Shown here piece after piece: positions 27,106-35,331 of a DNA stretch of 64,000 bases. Under the pieces are notes generated by a model, which worked only from the letters and a program-made list of their open reading frames with translations, searched no databases and had not been told where the DNA came from. Numbering within the stretch: the stretch's first letter is position 1; each line of letters begins with the position of its first letter. The stretch comes from Atopobium minutum. GTDB taxonomy: Bacteria; Actinomycetota; Coriobacteriia; Coriobacteriales; Atopobiaceae. The stretch spans positions 62,001 to 126,000 of the forward strand of contig FNSH01000001.1 in the NCBI GenBank assembly GCA_900105895.1, in the 5' to 3' direction. A program made the position numbers and the translations under genes.

Positions 27106-27924
27106 TTGGATGCATCATATAAACGCCTGTACACCCTTGGCTGTTTGGATATCTTATATAAGCCCTCTCTTGCTATTATCGGCGCTCGTCGGGCAACTCC
27201 TTATGGCATTGCCGTTGCACAAATGGCTGGGCGTATTGCGGCAGAAAGCGACATTGTGGTTGTATCTGGTGGAGCTATGGGCGTTGATTATGCTGCAGCT
27301 AAAGCTGCTCTTGATGCCGGTGGTGAGATCATAATTGTGTCTGGCTGCGGCGCAGATGTGGTATATCCGCACAGTTCTGAAGATATTTTTTCTGCAGCAA
27401 AGGCTGGTAGGGGAGTCATTGTTTCCTGTGAGGCGTGGCACCAAGGTCCGAGACGCTATGCGTTTCCCAAGCGCAACCAGATCATTGCAGGGTTGTGCAC
27501 TAGCTTGATCGTGACGGAAGCAGGCATGCCTTCGGGTACTTTTAGTACTGCACAGACGGCAGACAACCTACTCAAACATGTATATGCCGCACCTGGATCG
27601 ATTTTCTCACCACAATCTCGTGGCACCAATCGGCTTATTGAAATGAACGCATCCATAATTTCTGACGAAGTTGCCCTTGAAACGCTTATTTCTCTTGATT
27701 TTGGTAAAAGCAGGCTTGTGTCGTCCGGAGATACTCCTATGCGCGGAAGAATTATTGAGGCGCTGGTGGCTAATCCCATGCGTCCCGATGAGCTGGCACT
27801 GCGTTTAGATGGTAATATTCTGACGATAATTCGTACGCTATCAGAGTATGAAGCGAAGCGCCTTGTAAAAAGATTGCCTGATGGTCGTTATTCGGCTTCA
27901 GAACAGTCATACTTAAACACATAA
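27106..27924 (+). CDS. dprA: DNA-processing protein DprA, 5' end interrupted by an in-frame stop
   Basis: Loads RecA on incoming single-stranded DNA in transformation. The Rossmann core is intact: LAIIGARRATPYG (~21-33), VVSGGAMGVDYAAAKAAL (~52-69), RRYAFPKRNQIIAGL (~113-127), then a C-terminal winged-helix-like part. The listed 272-residue frame begins at TTG 27106 without any ribosome binding site. Conserved family sequence (DPRWPASLNSL) continues upstream in the same frame to a TAA at 27073-27075, and beyond it to ATG 27037, which overlaps the comM stop as ATGA. The gene therefore looks like 27037-27924 with a nonsense codon at position 13: a pseudogene, readthrough, a weak TTG restart, or a base error. 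Confidence 0.75.
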   Translation: MDASYKRLYTLGCLDILYKPSLAIIGARRATPYGIAVAQMAGRIAAESDIVVVSGGAMGVDYAAAKAALDAGGEIIIVSGCGADVVYPHSSEDIFSAAKAGRGVIVSCEAWHQGPRRYAFPKRNQIIAGLCTSLIVTEAGMPSGTFSTAQTADNLLKHVYAAPGSIFSPQSRGTNRLIEMNASIISDEVALETLISLDFGKSRLVSSGDTPMRGRIIEALVANPMRPDELALRLDGNILTIIRTLSEYEAKRLVKRLPDGRYSASEQSYLNT

Positions 27925-27948
27925 GACCCTAGGATAAGGATAGGTTTT

Positions 27949-29325
27949 GTGAGCGATTGTATGTCAAATAATCATGCTGTTACGGTTGTTGGCGGAGGTT
28001 TAGCGGGTAGTGAATGTGCGTTACAACTGGCTAAACGCGGTGTACAGGTGTATTTGTATGAACAGCGTCCGTTAGTTCATTCTGCTGCTCATCATAGCGA
28101 TAAGTTCGCTGAGCTTGTCTGTTCTAATTCTCTTAAGTCCATGCGTGAAACCAGCGCAGCAGGACTACTAAAGCGTGAACTTTTGTATATGGAATCTGAG
28201 CTTATCAAACTGGCTGTGCAAGCAAGAGTTCCGGCAGGTGCTGCGCTCGCTGTTGATCGAGATATATTTTCCGCTCTTGTCACACAAGCAATCCAATCCA
28301 ATCCGTATATTACGGTAGTCCATGAGGAAGTTTGTTCCATCCCTCAAGGTCTTTGTGTTATTGCTGCTGGTCCCTTATGTTCAGAAAAGCTTTTTAGCGC
28401 GCTTACGGCTTGTGTAGGAAGCGAGGGCAGCGCCTTTTATGATGCTGCCGCGCCTATTGTGGATGCTGACTCTCTTGATAGGGAGATTATTTTTGAGCAG
28501 TCGCGCTATGGTGTATCTGGTGTAGGTGACTACCTTAATTGCCCGCTCAATAAGCAAGAATACGAAGCGTTCATTGCTGAACTTCTCAATGCTCAGCGTG
28601 CCATTTCTAAAGACTTTGATCAATCCGATCTGTTTAACGCCTGCCAGCCGGTAGAAGAGATTGCTCGTACTGGCATAGACTCGCTGCGCTTTGGAACGAT
28701 GAAGCCTGTAGGCTTAACTGATCCCCGTACTAATAAACGTCCGTGGGCGGCAGTTCAGCTGCGTCCTGAAAATAAAGACTGTACTGCATATAACCTGGTT
28801 GGCTTCCAAACAAACCTCAATTGGGGAGAGCAAAAACGTGTCTTTCGTATGATTCCAGGATTAGAGCATGCAGAGTTCTTCCGCTATGGCGTTATGCATC
28901 GTAATTCATTTTTGGATAGCCCTCATGTACTTGACTCAAGTTTTGCGCTTCCGGGTATGCAAACGCGCTTTGCAGGTCAAATTACAGGAACCGAGGGATA
29001 TGTTGAGGCAATTGCCTCTGGCTTGTTGGCAGCACTTAATACCTATGCAGACCTTTCTGGGGTACAGCAGGTACAGCTTCCCAATACGGGTGCATTTGGC
29101 TCATTGGTAGCCTATGCTACCAATCCTCAAACACAAGACTATCAACCTATGCATGTAAACTTTGGAATCATCAAGCCTCTTGATCAGCAGATACGCAGTA
29201 AAAAAGAACGATATGCTGCCTATGCTGCACGTGCTACGAATGACTTACATGCTTACATTTCTTCTCGACCAGATCTGTTCCCCAACGGGATTGGTCAAGA
29301 CATACTTCCTGTACTTGAGGACTAA
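27949..29325 (+). CDS. trmFO: Methylenetetrahydrofolate-tRNA-(uracil-5-)-methyltransferase
   Basis: FAD- and folate-dependent enzyme that makes m5U54 in tRNA. FAD-binding GGGLAGSECALQLAKRG (~16-32) is near the N-terminus, and family blocks follow: HHSDKFAELVCSNSLKS (~45-61), YLNCPLNKQEYEAF, RFGTMKPVGLTDPRT and QITGTEGYVEA. 458 residues is typical. GTG 27949 and ATG 27961 are both possible starts; AAGGATAGG precedes the first. Lies 24 bases after dprA and 5 before the Xer gene, an order seen in many Gram-positives. Confidence 0.95.
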   Translation: MSDCMSNNHAVTVVGGGLAGSECALQLAKRGVQVYLYEQRPLVHSAAHHSDKFAELVCSNSLKSMRETSAAGLLKRELLYMESELIKLAVQARVPAGAALAVDRDIFSALVTQAIQSNPYITVVHEEVCSIPQGLCVIAAGPLCSEKLFSALTACVGSEGSAFYDAAAPIVDADSLDREIIFEQSRYGVSGVGDYLNCPLNKQEYEAFIAELLNAQRAISKDFDQSDLFNACQPVEEIARTGIDSLRFGTMKPVGLTDPRTNKRPWAAVQLRPENKDCTAYNLVGFQTNLNWGEQKRVFRMIPGLEHAEFFRYGVMHRNSFLDSPHVLDSSFALPGMQTRFAGQITGTEGYVEAIASGLLAALNTYADLSGVQQVQLPNTGAFGSLVAYATNPQTQDYQPMHVNFGIIKPLDQQIRSKKERYAAYAARATNDLHAYISSRPDLFPNGIGQDILPVLED

Positions 29326-29330
29326 TTGTT

Positions 29331-30290
29331 ATGTCTGATACGGATGTTTGTACACGCAGTGCTTCTCAAGAACGGTTTAAAACCTATATCGAGCAGTTTA
29401 TTACCTTTGATGACGATATAAGAAATCTATCGAGCAATACCTTGCGAGCTTATGCCACAGATCTACATGCGTTTGCAGAGTGGTTAAAGCGTGAGGCAGT
29501 AGATCCTCTCAAAGTAAGTCACAGAGAACTGCGTGGATATCTTCTTGAGCTTACTCGCGCTGGCTATTCTGAGAGAACTATTAACCGGCATCTTTCGGCC
29601 CTTCGCTCCATGTATAAGTGGCTTATGCGTGAGGGGCTCATACAAGAGAATGCCATAGCAGCTATGGTAAGTCCTAAGATTTCTAAGACATTACCGCATG
29701 TTATGTCACACACTGAGGTGATCCAACTTTTTAAAACCTGCGAAGGCAGCGATGCACAATCCATAAGAGATACAGCCTTTCTTGAACTGCTTTATGCAAG
29801 TGGCGCACGTATTTCTGAGCTGGCAAATCTTTGCATTAAGGATGTTGATTTTACACAAAGACAACTCACACTATTTGGAAAGGGATCCAAGCAGCGAATT
29901 GTTCCTTTGTATAGTCATGCCCTTAATGCTACGCAATGCTATTTGGAACAGTCACGTCCACAGCTTATAGCCAAAGCCCGTGGAGCACATTCAAACGATT
30001 CTGGTGCCGTTCATGAAAAACTCTTTATCTCAACACGAGGCAGAGCAATGTCTGCGGCAGCATTAAGAAAGGTCTTTGAGAGACACATTGTTCAGGCAGG
30101 ATTAGATCCAACGCTTACACCACATGCTATGAGGCATACCTTTGCAACGGTTATGTTGGATGGAGGAGCGGATTTGCGCAGTGTTCAGGAGCTTCTCGGC
30201 CATAAGAGTTTATCTACGACACAGATTTACACGCACTTATCGGTATCGCGCTTAAAAGAAGCGACAAAACAAGCACATCCGCGCGCTTAG
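29331..30290 (+). CDS. Tyrosine recombinase XerC/XerD
   Basis: Resolves chromosome dimers at dif. The N-terminal SAM-like core-binding domain (~17-105) precedes the catalytic domain with all active-site residues: R160 (GARISEL), K184 (GKGSKQR), H265-xx-R268 (HAMRHTF), H291 (LGHKSL) and nucleophile Y300. Length 319. The genomic setting after dprA-trmFO, without prophage genes, and the standard length argue for the housekeeping Xer enzyme and against a phage integrase. XerC versus XerD cannot be decided; Gram-positive genomes place xerC after trmFO (codV). Confidence 0.9.
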   Translation: MSDTDVCTRSASQERFKTYIEQFITFDDDIRNLSSNTLRAYATDLHAFAEWLKREAVDPLKVSHRELRGYLLELTRAGYSERTINRHLSALRSMYKWLMREGLIQENAIAAMVSPKISKTLPHVMSHTEVIQLFKTCEGSDAQSIRDTAFLELLYASGARISELANLCIKDVDFTQRQLTLFGKGSKQRIVPLYSHALNATQCYLEQSRPQLIAKARGAHSNDSGAVHEKLFISTRGRAMSAAALRKVFERHIVQAGLDPTLTPHAMRHTFATVMLDGGADLRSVQELLGHKSLSTTQIYTHLSVSRLKEATKQAHPRA

Positions 30291-30343
30291 TCCGGTGGCT
30301 CTATACACATGATACGATGGGTTTATGTACGTAAAACTCGTGC

Positions 30344-30372
30344 TTTCTAAATAGCTAAAGAGCTGATATACT
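30344..30372 (+). promoter_or_regulatory. Candidate extended -10 promoter for rpsB-tsf
   Basis: TGATATACT (30364-30372) is an extended -10 (TGn before TATACT, 5/6 match). The -35 position 17 bases upstream is poor (TTTCTA, 30344-30349), as often with extended -10 promoters. Transcription would start near 30379, leaving a 136-base leader. Confidence 0.5.
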
Positions 30373-30379
30373 TCATCGA

Positions 30380-30514
30380 GTTGTGTAAAAGGCACAACTA
30401 TCTATTACACACGTGTGGCTACCTATTTGCCATGGTGCCTAAGACTAAGCCAGGTTTTGGGTGGTTCAATAGGGCTGATACCGCACGGAGGCAAACCAAA
30501 CTGGAGGTTTTACT
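30380..30514 (+). promoter_or_regulatory. Candidate structured leader of rpsB
   Basis: The leader opens with a 6-bp hairpin (GTTGTG 30380-30385 with CACAAC 30393-30398). Just before the start codon AAACC (30497-30501) can pair with GGTTT around the GGAGG ribosome binding site, and an upstream CCAGGTTT can compete for the same bases. This resembles an autoregulatory ribosomal-protein leader; no known S2-leader consensus was compared. Confidence 0.35.
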
Positions 30515-31258
30515 ATGGCTGCAAAGATTAGCATTAAGACGCTGCTTGAGGCTGGTTGCCACTATGGTCATCAGACTCGTCGTTGGAATCCTAAGATGAA
30601 GCCATTCATCTTTGGTGAGCGCAATGACATCTACATTCTTGACCTTAAGCAGACTCTTGTGGGCGCTGATAAGGCATATACCTTCCTCAAGAACATCACT
30701 GCTAAGGGTGGCACTGTTTTGTTTGTAGGCACCAAGAAGCAGGCTCAGGAGCCCATTGCTACTCAGGCTGCACGCTGCAATATGCCCTACATTAACCAGC
30801 GCTGGCTCGGTGGTATGCTTACCAACTTTGTTACCATGCGTTCTCGTATTGATCGTATGGAAGAACTTGAGGCTATGGTAGAGGATGGTCGTATGGCCAC
30901 CCTTCCTAAGAAGGAGCAGGCTGTTCTCGGCAAAGAGCTCGATAAGCTCCAGCGTAACTTGGGCGGCGTTCGTGATATGAAGGCTGTACCTCAGGCTATT
31001 TTTGTAGTGGACACCAAGCGTGAAGAGCTGGCTGTTCGTGAGGCAAACCGTCTTCACATCCCTGTTGTTGGTCTTTTGGATACCAACTCTGATCCTGATG
31101 TGATTGATTACGGCATTCCTGCTAATGATGATGCTATCCGCTCTGTATCTCTGATGTGCGAGCTTATGGCAGATGCCGTTCTTGCTGGTTCTGGCAAGGA
31201 GCAGATTTCTGAGGCCGAGATGGCTGCAGAGGCTACAGAAGCACCTGCTGCTGAGTAG
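30515..31258 (+). CDS. rpsB: 30S ribosomal protein S2
   Basis: Small-subunit protein bound near S1 and the mRNA exit. Diagnostic blocks are [22 protein letters not shown] (~6-27), [11 protein letters not shown] and [11 protein letters not shown] (~98-108), and [25 protein letters not shown] (~187-211). 247 residues with an Ala/Glu-rich tail. GGAGG precedes ATG 30515 by about 7 bases. The classic rpsB-tsf operon follows. Confidence 0.97.
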   Translation: MAAKISIKTLLEAGCHYGHQTRRWNPKMKPFIFGERNDIYILDLKQTLVGADKAYTFLKNITAKGGTVLFVGTKKQAQEPIATQAARCNMPYINQRWLGGMLTNFVTMRSRIDRMEELEAMVEDGRMATLPKKEQAVLGKELDKLQRNLGGVRDMKAVPQAIFVVDTKREELAVREANRLHIPVVGLLDTNSDPDVIDYGIPANDDAIRSVSLMCELMADAVLAGSGKEQISEAEMAAEATEAPAAE

Positions 31259-31327
31259 TTAATTTCTCTGAGCTTCTTTTAGCAATTTTGTTTTAATCAT
31301 TCTTAACCCCCAAGGGAGGGGATTTAC

Positions 31328-32203
31328 ATGGCTACTATTACCGCAGCTCTCGTAAAGCAGCTTCGTGAGATGACCGACTCTCCTATGATGGAGTGCAAGA
31401 AGGCTCTCGTAGAGGCTGATGGCGATCTGGAAAAAGCAGTAGACGTTCTTCGTAAGATGGGTATTGCCAAGGCCGTTAAGCGTGCTGGTCGCGATACAAA
31501 TGAGGGCACCGTTGCTGCTTACATTTCTGAGGATGGTAAGTCGGGCGCATTGCTTGAACTCACCTGTGAGACTGACTTTGTAGGAACCAATCCTAAGTTC
31601 ACCGGCTTTGCTGCCAAGCTTGCTGAGGTTGTTGCAAAGAATGATCCTGCCGATGTTGATGCGCTGAAGAGCCTTGAGCTTGGCGGTTCTACCGTTGAGG
31701 CAGAGCTTACCGAGATGATCCACGTCATCGGTGAGAACATGAAGGTAAATCGCTTTAAGCGCGTAAGCGTTGAGTCTGGTGCGCTTGCAAGCTACATTCA
31801 CCTGGGTGGCAAGTTGGGTGACATTGTAACCTTTACCTTCAACAATGACGCAACCGCTCAAAACGATGAGTTCAAGACCTTTGCTCACGATGTGGCTATG
31901 CAGGTTGCTGCTGCTAACCCCGCTGCAGCACGCCGCGAGGATGTAGATGCAGACGTTGTTGCACGTGAGAAGGCAATCTATATGGCACAGGCTGCAGAGT
32001 CTGGCAAGCCTGAGGCAATTCAGGAGCGTATGGCACAGGGCAAACTGGAGAAGTTCTATAAGGAGAATGTCCTTACCGAGCAGGACTTCATCAAGGATGG
32101 CTCTGTAACGGTTTCTCAACTTGCTGAGCAGGTTTCTAAGTCCTGTGGCGATGAGATTAAGGTTGCTGGCTTTGAGCGCTTTGCCTTTGGTGATGAGGAC
32201 TAA
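31328..32203 (+). CDS. tsf: Elongation factor Ts
   Basis: Guanine-nucleotide exchange factor for EF-Tu. The N-terminal UBA-like domain LVKQLREMTDSPMMECKKAL (~8-27) and the second signature ELTCETDFVGTNPKF (~76-90) are unmistakable. 291 residues matches the long form with two core subdomains. AGGGAGGGG precedes ATG 31328. A strong terminator at 32224-32256 ends the rpsB-tsf unit. Confidence 0.97.
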   Translation: MATITAALVKQLREMTDSPMMECKKALVEADGDLEKAVDVLRKMGIAKAVKRAGRDTNEGTVAAYISEDGKSGALLELTCETDFVGTNPKFTGFAAKLAEVVAKNDPADVDALKSLELGGSTVEAELTEMIHVIGENMKVNRFKRVSVESGALASYIHLGGKLGDIVTFTFNNDATAQNDEFKTFAHDVAMQVAAANPAAARREDVDADVVAREKAIYMAQAAESGKPEAIQERMAQGKLEKFYKENVLTEQDFIKDGSVTVSQLAEQVSKSCGDEIKVAGFERFAFGDED

Positions 32204-32223
32204 GTTTTCTCATTAACCCAATC

Positions 32224-32256
32224 AAGAGCCGACGTCTTTGATGTCGGCTCTTTTTC
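32224..32256 (+). terminator. Intrinsic terminator after tsf
   Basis: AAGAGCCGAC (32224-32233) pairs perfectly with GTCGGCTCTT (32243-32252), nine-base loop, followed by further T residues. Confidence 0.9.
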
Positions 32257-32284
32257 TATGTAAAGTGTTCGCTTATCAAGCGTG

Positions 32285-32315
32285 TTGTTCCTTATGGAGC
32301 TTGCTTTGGTAGAAT
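32285..32315 (+). promoter_or_regulatory. Candidate extended -10 promoter for pyrH-frr
   Basis: TGGTAGAAT (32307-32315) is an extended -10 with TAGAAT matching 5/6. TTGTTC at 32285-32290 is a weak -35 with a 19-base spacer. It lies behind the tsf terminator and about 75 bases before pyrH. Confidence 0.4.
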
Positions 32316-32388
32316 TGATAAGGTCGTGGTAAACGCCTTTGGGTGCAGCACTTCGGCCGACTACCACAAATCAAGGAGGTCGTAGGCT

Positions 32389-33117
32389 TTGTCCGATTAC
32401 AAGTACAAGCGCGTATTGCTCAAGCTGTCCGGTGAGGCACTCATGGGATCTGGTGAGTATGGGATCCAGGCAGACGTATTAGACCGTTTGGCTCAGGAGA
32501 TTAAGCCGGCATACGATCATGGAATTCAAGTTGCTATTGTTGTAGGTGGCGGCAACATCTTCCGCGGTCTTGCGGGTGCTGCATCTGGTATGGACCGCGC
32601 ACAGGCAGACAGCATGGGTATGCTTGCCACGGTTATGAATAGCCTTGCCTTGCAGGATTGCTTTGAACGCAATGGCATGATGTGCCGTGTTATGACTGCT
32701 ATCGAGATGCATGAGGTAGCAGAAGGCTATATCCGCCGCCGTGCCATTCGCCATCTTGAGAAGGGTCGTGTGGTTATTTTTGCGGCTGGTACCGGTAACC
32801 CCTACTTTACAACGGATACCGCAGCTGCACTCCGTGCTTGTGAGATCGATGCAGAGATTCTTATGAAAGCAACAAAGGTAGACGGCATCTATGATAAGGA
32901 CCCTGTTGGTAATCCCGATGCTAAGCGCTTTAATGAGGTGTCTTATCATACGGTATTAACGCGCAATCTTAAGGTAATGGACGCAACGGCAACGGCACTG
33001 TGTAGCGACAATAACATGCCAATGCTTGTATTTAATATTGATCAGGTTGGTGTATTTGACGATGCCCTAAAGGGTAAAAACGTTGGTACCACTGTTGTAG
33101 AAGAGGAGAGCGAATAA
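32389..33117 (+). CDS. pyrH: UMP kinase
   Basis: Phosphorylates UMP to UDP in pyrimidine synthesis. Amino-acid-kinase fold with YKRVLLKLSGEALMG (~5-19), the AIVVGGGNIFRG loop (~49-60), GTGNPYFTTDTAAALR (~136-151) and the KATKVDGIYDKDP region. 242 residues is normal. Translation starts at TTG 32389, nine bases after AAGGAGG (32373-32379). The stop shares one base with the frr ATG. Confidence 0.96.
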   Translation: MSDYKYKRVLLKLSGEALMGSGEYGIQADVLDRLAQEIKPAYDHGIQVAIVVGGGNIFRGLAGAASGMDRAQADSMGMLATVMNSLALQDCFERNGMMCRVMTAIEMHEVAEGYIRRRAIRHLEKGRVVIFAAGTGNPYFTTDTAAALRACEIDAEILMKATKVDGIYDKDPVGNPDAKRFNEVSYHTVLTRNLKVMDATATALCSDNNMPMLVFNIDQVGVFDDALKGKNVGTTVVEEESE

Positions 33118-33662
33118 TGAGCGAGTATACCGATAAGGCTAAATCTAATATGGAGAAGTGTATAAGCGCTCTTGCGTCAAATTTCTCCAAGGTACGTACT
33201 GGTCGCGCCAATCCTCATATTCTTGACCCCATTATGGTGGATTACTACGGTGTTTCCACTCCCATCACTCAGCTTGCTGCTGTCAAAGTTCCTGAGGCAA
33301 GCATGTTGGTAGTGGAGCCATGGGATAAGTCTTCCCTCAATGCAATAGAAAAAGCAATCGAGAGCTCTGATCTTGGGATTACTCCTGGCAATGATGGCGT
33401 TTGCATCAGGCTTCCTTTCCCTTCTCCCACAGAGGAGCGTCGTCGTGAGCTTGCTAAGGAGTGCCGTGCACTAGCAGAAGAGGCTCGTATTGCCATCCGC
33501 AATGTTCGCCGCGACTATAACAACAAGATCGAGCGCGATGACGAGTATTCTGAGGATGAGGTCAAGCGTGAGCAAAACCAAATCCAAAAGCTTACCGATA
33601 CCTACGTAGCTAAGATTGATGAGATGCTCAAGACAAAAGAGTCCGAGGTCATGGAGATCTAG
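33117..33662 (+). CDS. frr: Ribosome recycling factor
   Basis: Splits post-termination ribosomes with EF-G. The 181-residue product shows the three-helix-bundle signature: ALASNFSKVRTGRANPHIL (~18-36), YYGVSTPITQLAAVKVPE (domain II, ~42-59), and RIAIRNVRRDYNNKI with KREQNQIQKLTDTYV in helix 3. It overlaps pyrH by one base; uppS begins just after its stop. Confidence 0.97.
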   Translation: MSEYTDKAKSNMEKCISALASNFSKVRTGRANPHILDPIMVDYYGVSTPITQLAAVKVPEASMLVVEPWDKSSLNAIEKAIESSDLGITPGNDGVCIRLPFPSPTEERRRELAKECRALAEEARIAIRNVRRDYNNKIERDDEYSEDEVKREQNQIQKLTDTYVAKIDEMLKTKESEVMEI

Positions 33663-33663
33663 C

Positions 33664-34446
33664 GTGGTACCTGACTTTTTAAAGCTTCAAGACTACTACG
33701 CCAACGCACCTTCTGATATTTCACTTGCAGACATTAAGCTTGATAGCTTGCCTCGTCATATTTCTATCATCATGGATGGAAATGGGCGCTGGGCTCGTGC
33801 GCAAGGTTTGGATAGAAGCCAAGGTCATAAGGCGGGAGTCATTTCTCTTAAAGAAATCATCACCTCCTGCGTGCGCCTTGGCATTGATGTTTTGTCTGCC
33901 TATGCGTTTTCTACCGAGAATTGGCGGCGTCCTCAGCATGAGGTAGATCTTCTCATGCAGCTCTTTGCTCAAACACTTATCAAGGAGCTCCATCTATTTG
34001 AGGAAGAGAACGTCAAGCTCGTGTTTCTTGGAGACCTTACGGCGCTTCCCAAAAAGACGCGTGAGACCTTTGAACTGGGGCTTGAGCGCACTCAGAACAA
34101 TACGGGTATGGTTTTAGCACTGGCGGTTAACTATGGCTCTCGTGCAGAGCTTGCCCGTGCAGTTCGTCTCATTGCTCAAGAGGTTGTTGATGGAAACATA
34201 ACTCCCGAGAAGATCGACGAAATGTCTGTATCGCAACATCTCTATACGGCTGGGTTACCCGATCCAGAACTGCTCATTCGTACATCCGGTGAGCTGCGTC
34301 TCTCTAATTTTCTCTTATGGCAGCTTGCCTATACTGAGTTTTACGTTACCGATATGTTCTGGCCCGACTTTGATCGATGGAAGCTCTTACGTGCCCTTGC
34401 AAGCTTCCAATCGCGTGACCGACGCTTTGGGGGAGTGAAGTCCTAA
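33664..34446 (+). CDS. uppS: Isoprenyl transferase (undecaprenyl diphosphate synthase)
   Basis: Cis-prenyltransferase making the C55 carrier lipid for wall synthesis. The active-site block HISIIMDGNGRWARAQG (~31-47, catalytic Asp), the AFSTENWRRP segment (~81-90) and the C-terminal LPDPELLIRTSGELRLSNF block (~198-216) are conserved. The frame is open to 33616 inside frr, but GTG 33664 with GGAG seven bases upstream gives a normal 260-residue protein. It is directly followed by cdsA. Confidence 0.94.
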   Translation: MVPDFLKLQDYYANAPSDISLADIKLDSLPRHISIIMDGNGRWARAQGLDRSQGHKAGVISLKEIITSCVRLGIDVLSAYAFSTENWRRPQHEVDLLMQLFAQTLIKELHLFEEENVKLVFLGDLTALPKKTRETFELGLERTQNNTGMVLALAVNYGSRAELARAVRLIAQEVVDGNITPEKIDEMSVSQHLYTAGLPDPELLIRTSGELRLSNFLLWQLAYTEFYVTDMFWPDFDRWKLLRALASFQSRDRRFGGVKS

Positions 34447-35331
34447 ATGACAACCTCTCATGATTCTGATGTAGCATCCACAAATAGCACTCGCCCTGCA
34501 GAAGCTGATCAGGTCTCTACACAATCAAAGATGCAACAGCGAGCAATCCGCGTGCTTTATGGCGCGGGCTACGCGGTTCTTACCCTTGTCGCTTTATTGA
34601 TTGGCCGGTGGACGACTACCGCGCTTATTTGTTTGTATGCAGGTCTGTGTTGCTTTGAGTTCTTTAAAATGATGCGCATGGCTGGTCGTAATCCCAATGA
34701 ATTTATTGGGATTGTTGCAGCGGTAGGTTTTCCTTTAGCTGCTCATTTTTCACTCTATTGGGTAGCAATTGTGTTTTATCTGCTTGCCACCGCAACGGGT
34801 ATTTGGTTTGTTAATACACCAAGATCAAACATTTCTGATGTTGCGCTTACCATTTTTGGACCCGTATATACCGGCATGCTCTTTATCTCAGTTATTATTT
34901 TGCGTGCGATAAACCCCAGCATCATGGGTGGTGTGCTTACCTTCTTGGCCATGTCTTCTATTTGGCTTAATGACACTTTTGCTTACGCTGTAGGCACACG
35001 CATTGGTAAGCATAAAATGGCACCACGTATCTCTCCTGCAAAGTCTTGGGAGGGCTTTGTTGGAGGTATGTTTGGTTCTCTTTTTATATGGGTATTTTTG
35101 TCTAAAACCTTACTTCCCATGGATCTACCCATTGCATTGTGCACTGGATTAGCCACAGGGCTTATGGGTGTCTTTGGTGATCTATTTGAGTCGCGCATTA
35201 AGCGTGGGGTTGGGGTCAAAGACTCAGGCAATGTCTTACCAGGACACGGCGGCATGCTTGATCGTTCTGATTCGCTGCTTTTTGGTCTTATCGCTGCAAC
35301 CTTTATTTTGATGTTAGGTGGAATCATTTGA
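34447..35331 (+). CDS. cdsA: Phosphatidate cytidylyltransferase
   Basis: Integral membrane enzyme forming CDP-diacylglycerol from phosphatidate and CTP. After a ~35-residue hydrophilic N-terminus come about eight hydrophobic segments. The family signature is the C-terminal block RISPAKSWEGFVGG plus GDLFESRIKRGVGVKDSGNVLPGHGGMLDRSDS (~236-278), read here in two stretches. It abuts the uppS stop with no gap and overlaps dxr by 4 bases (TTGA). Confidence 0.94.
   Translation: MTTSHDSDVASTNSTRPAEADQVSTQSKMQQRAIRVLYGAGYAVLTLVALLIGRWTTTALICLYAGLCCFEFFKMMRMAGRNPNEFIGIVAAVGFPLAAHFSLYWVAIVFYLLATATGIWFVNTPRSNISDVALTIFGPVYTGMLFISVIILRAINPSIMGGVLTFLAMSSIWLNDTFAYAVGTRIGKHKMAPRISPAKSWEGFVGGMFGSLFIWVFLSKTLLPMDLPIALCTGLATGLMGVFGDLFESRIKRGVGVKDSGNVLPGHGGMLDRSDSLLFGLIAATFILMLGGII

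Noticed and set aside
29331..30290. Tyrosine recombinase as an integrase of a mobile element
   Set aside because: Its place after dprA-trmFO, standard 319-residue length and absence of phage or conjugation genes fit the housekeeping Xer enzyme.
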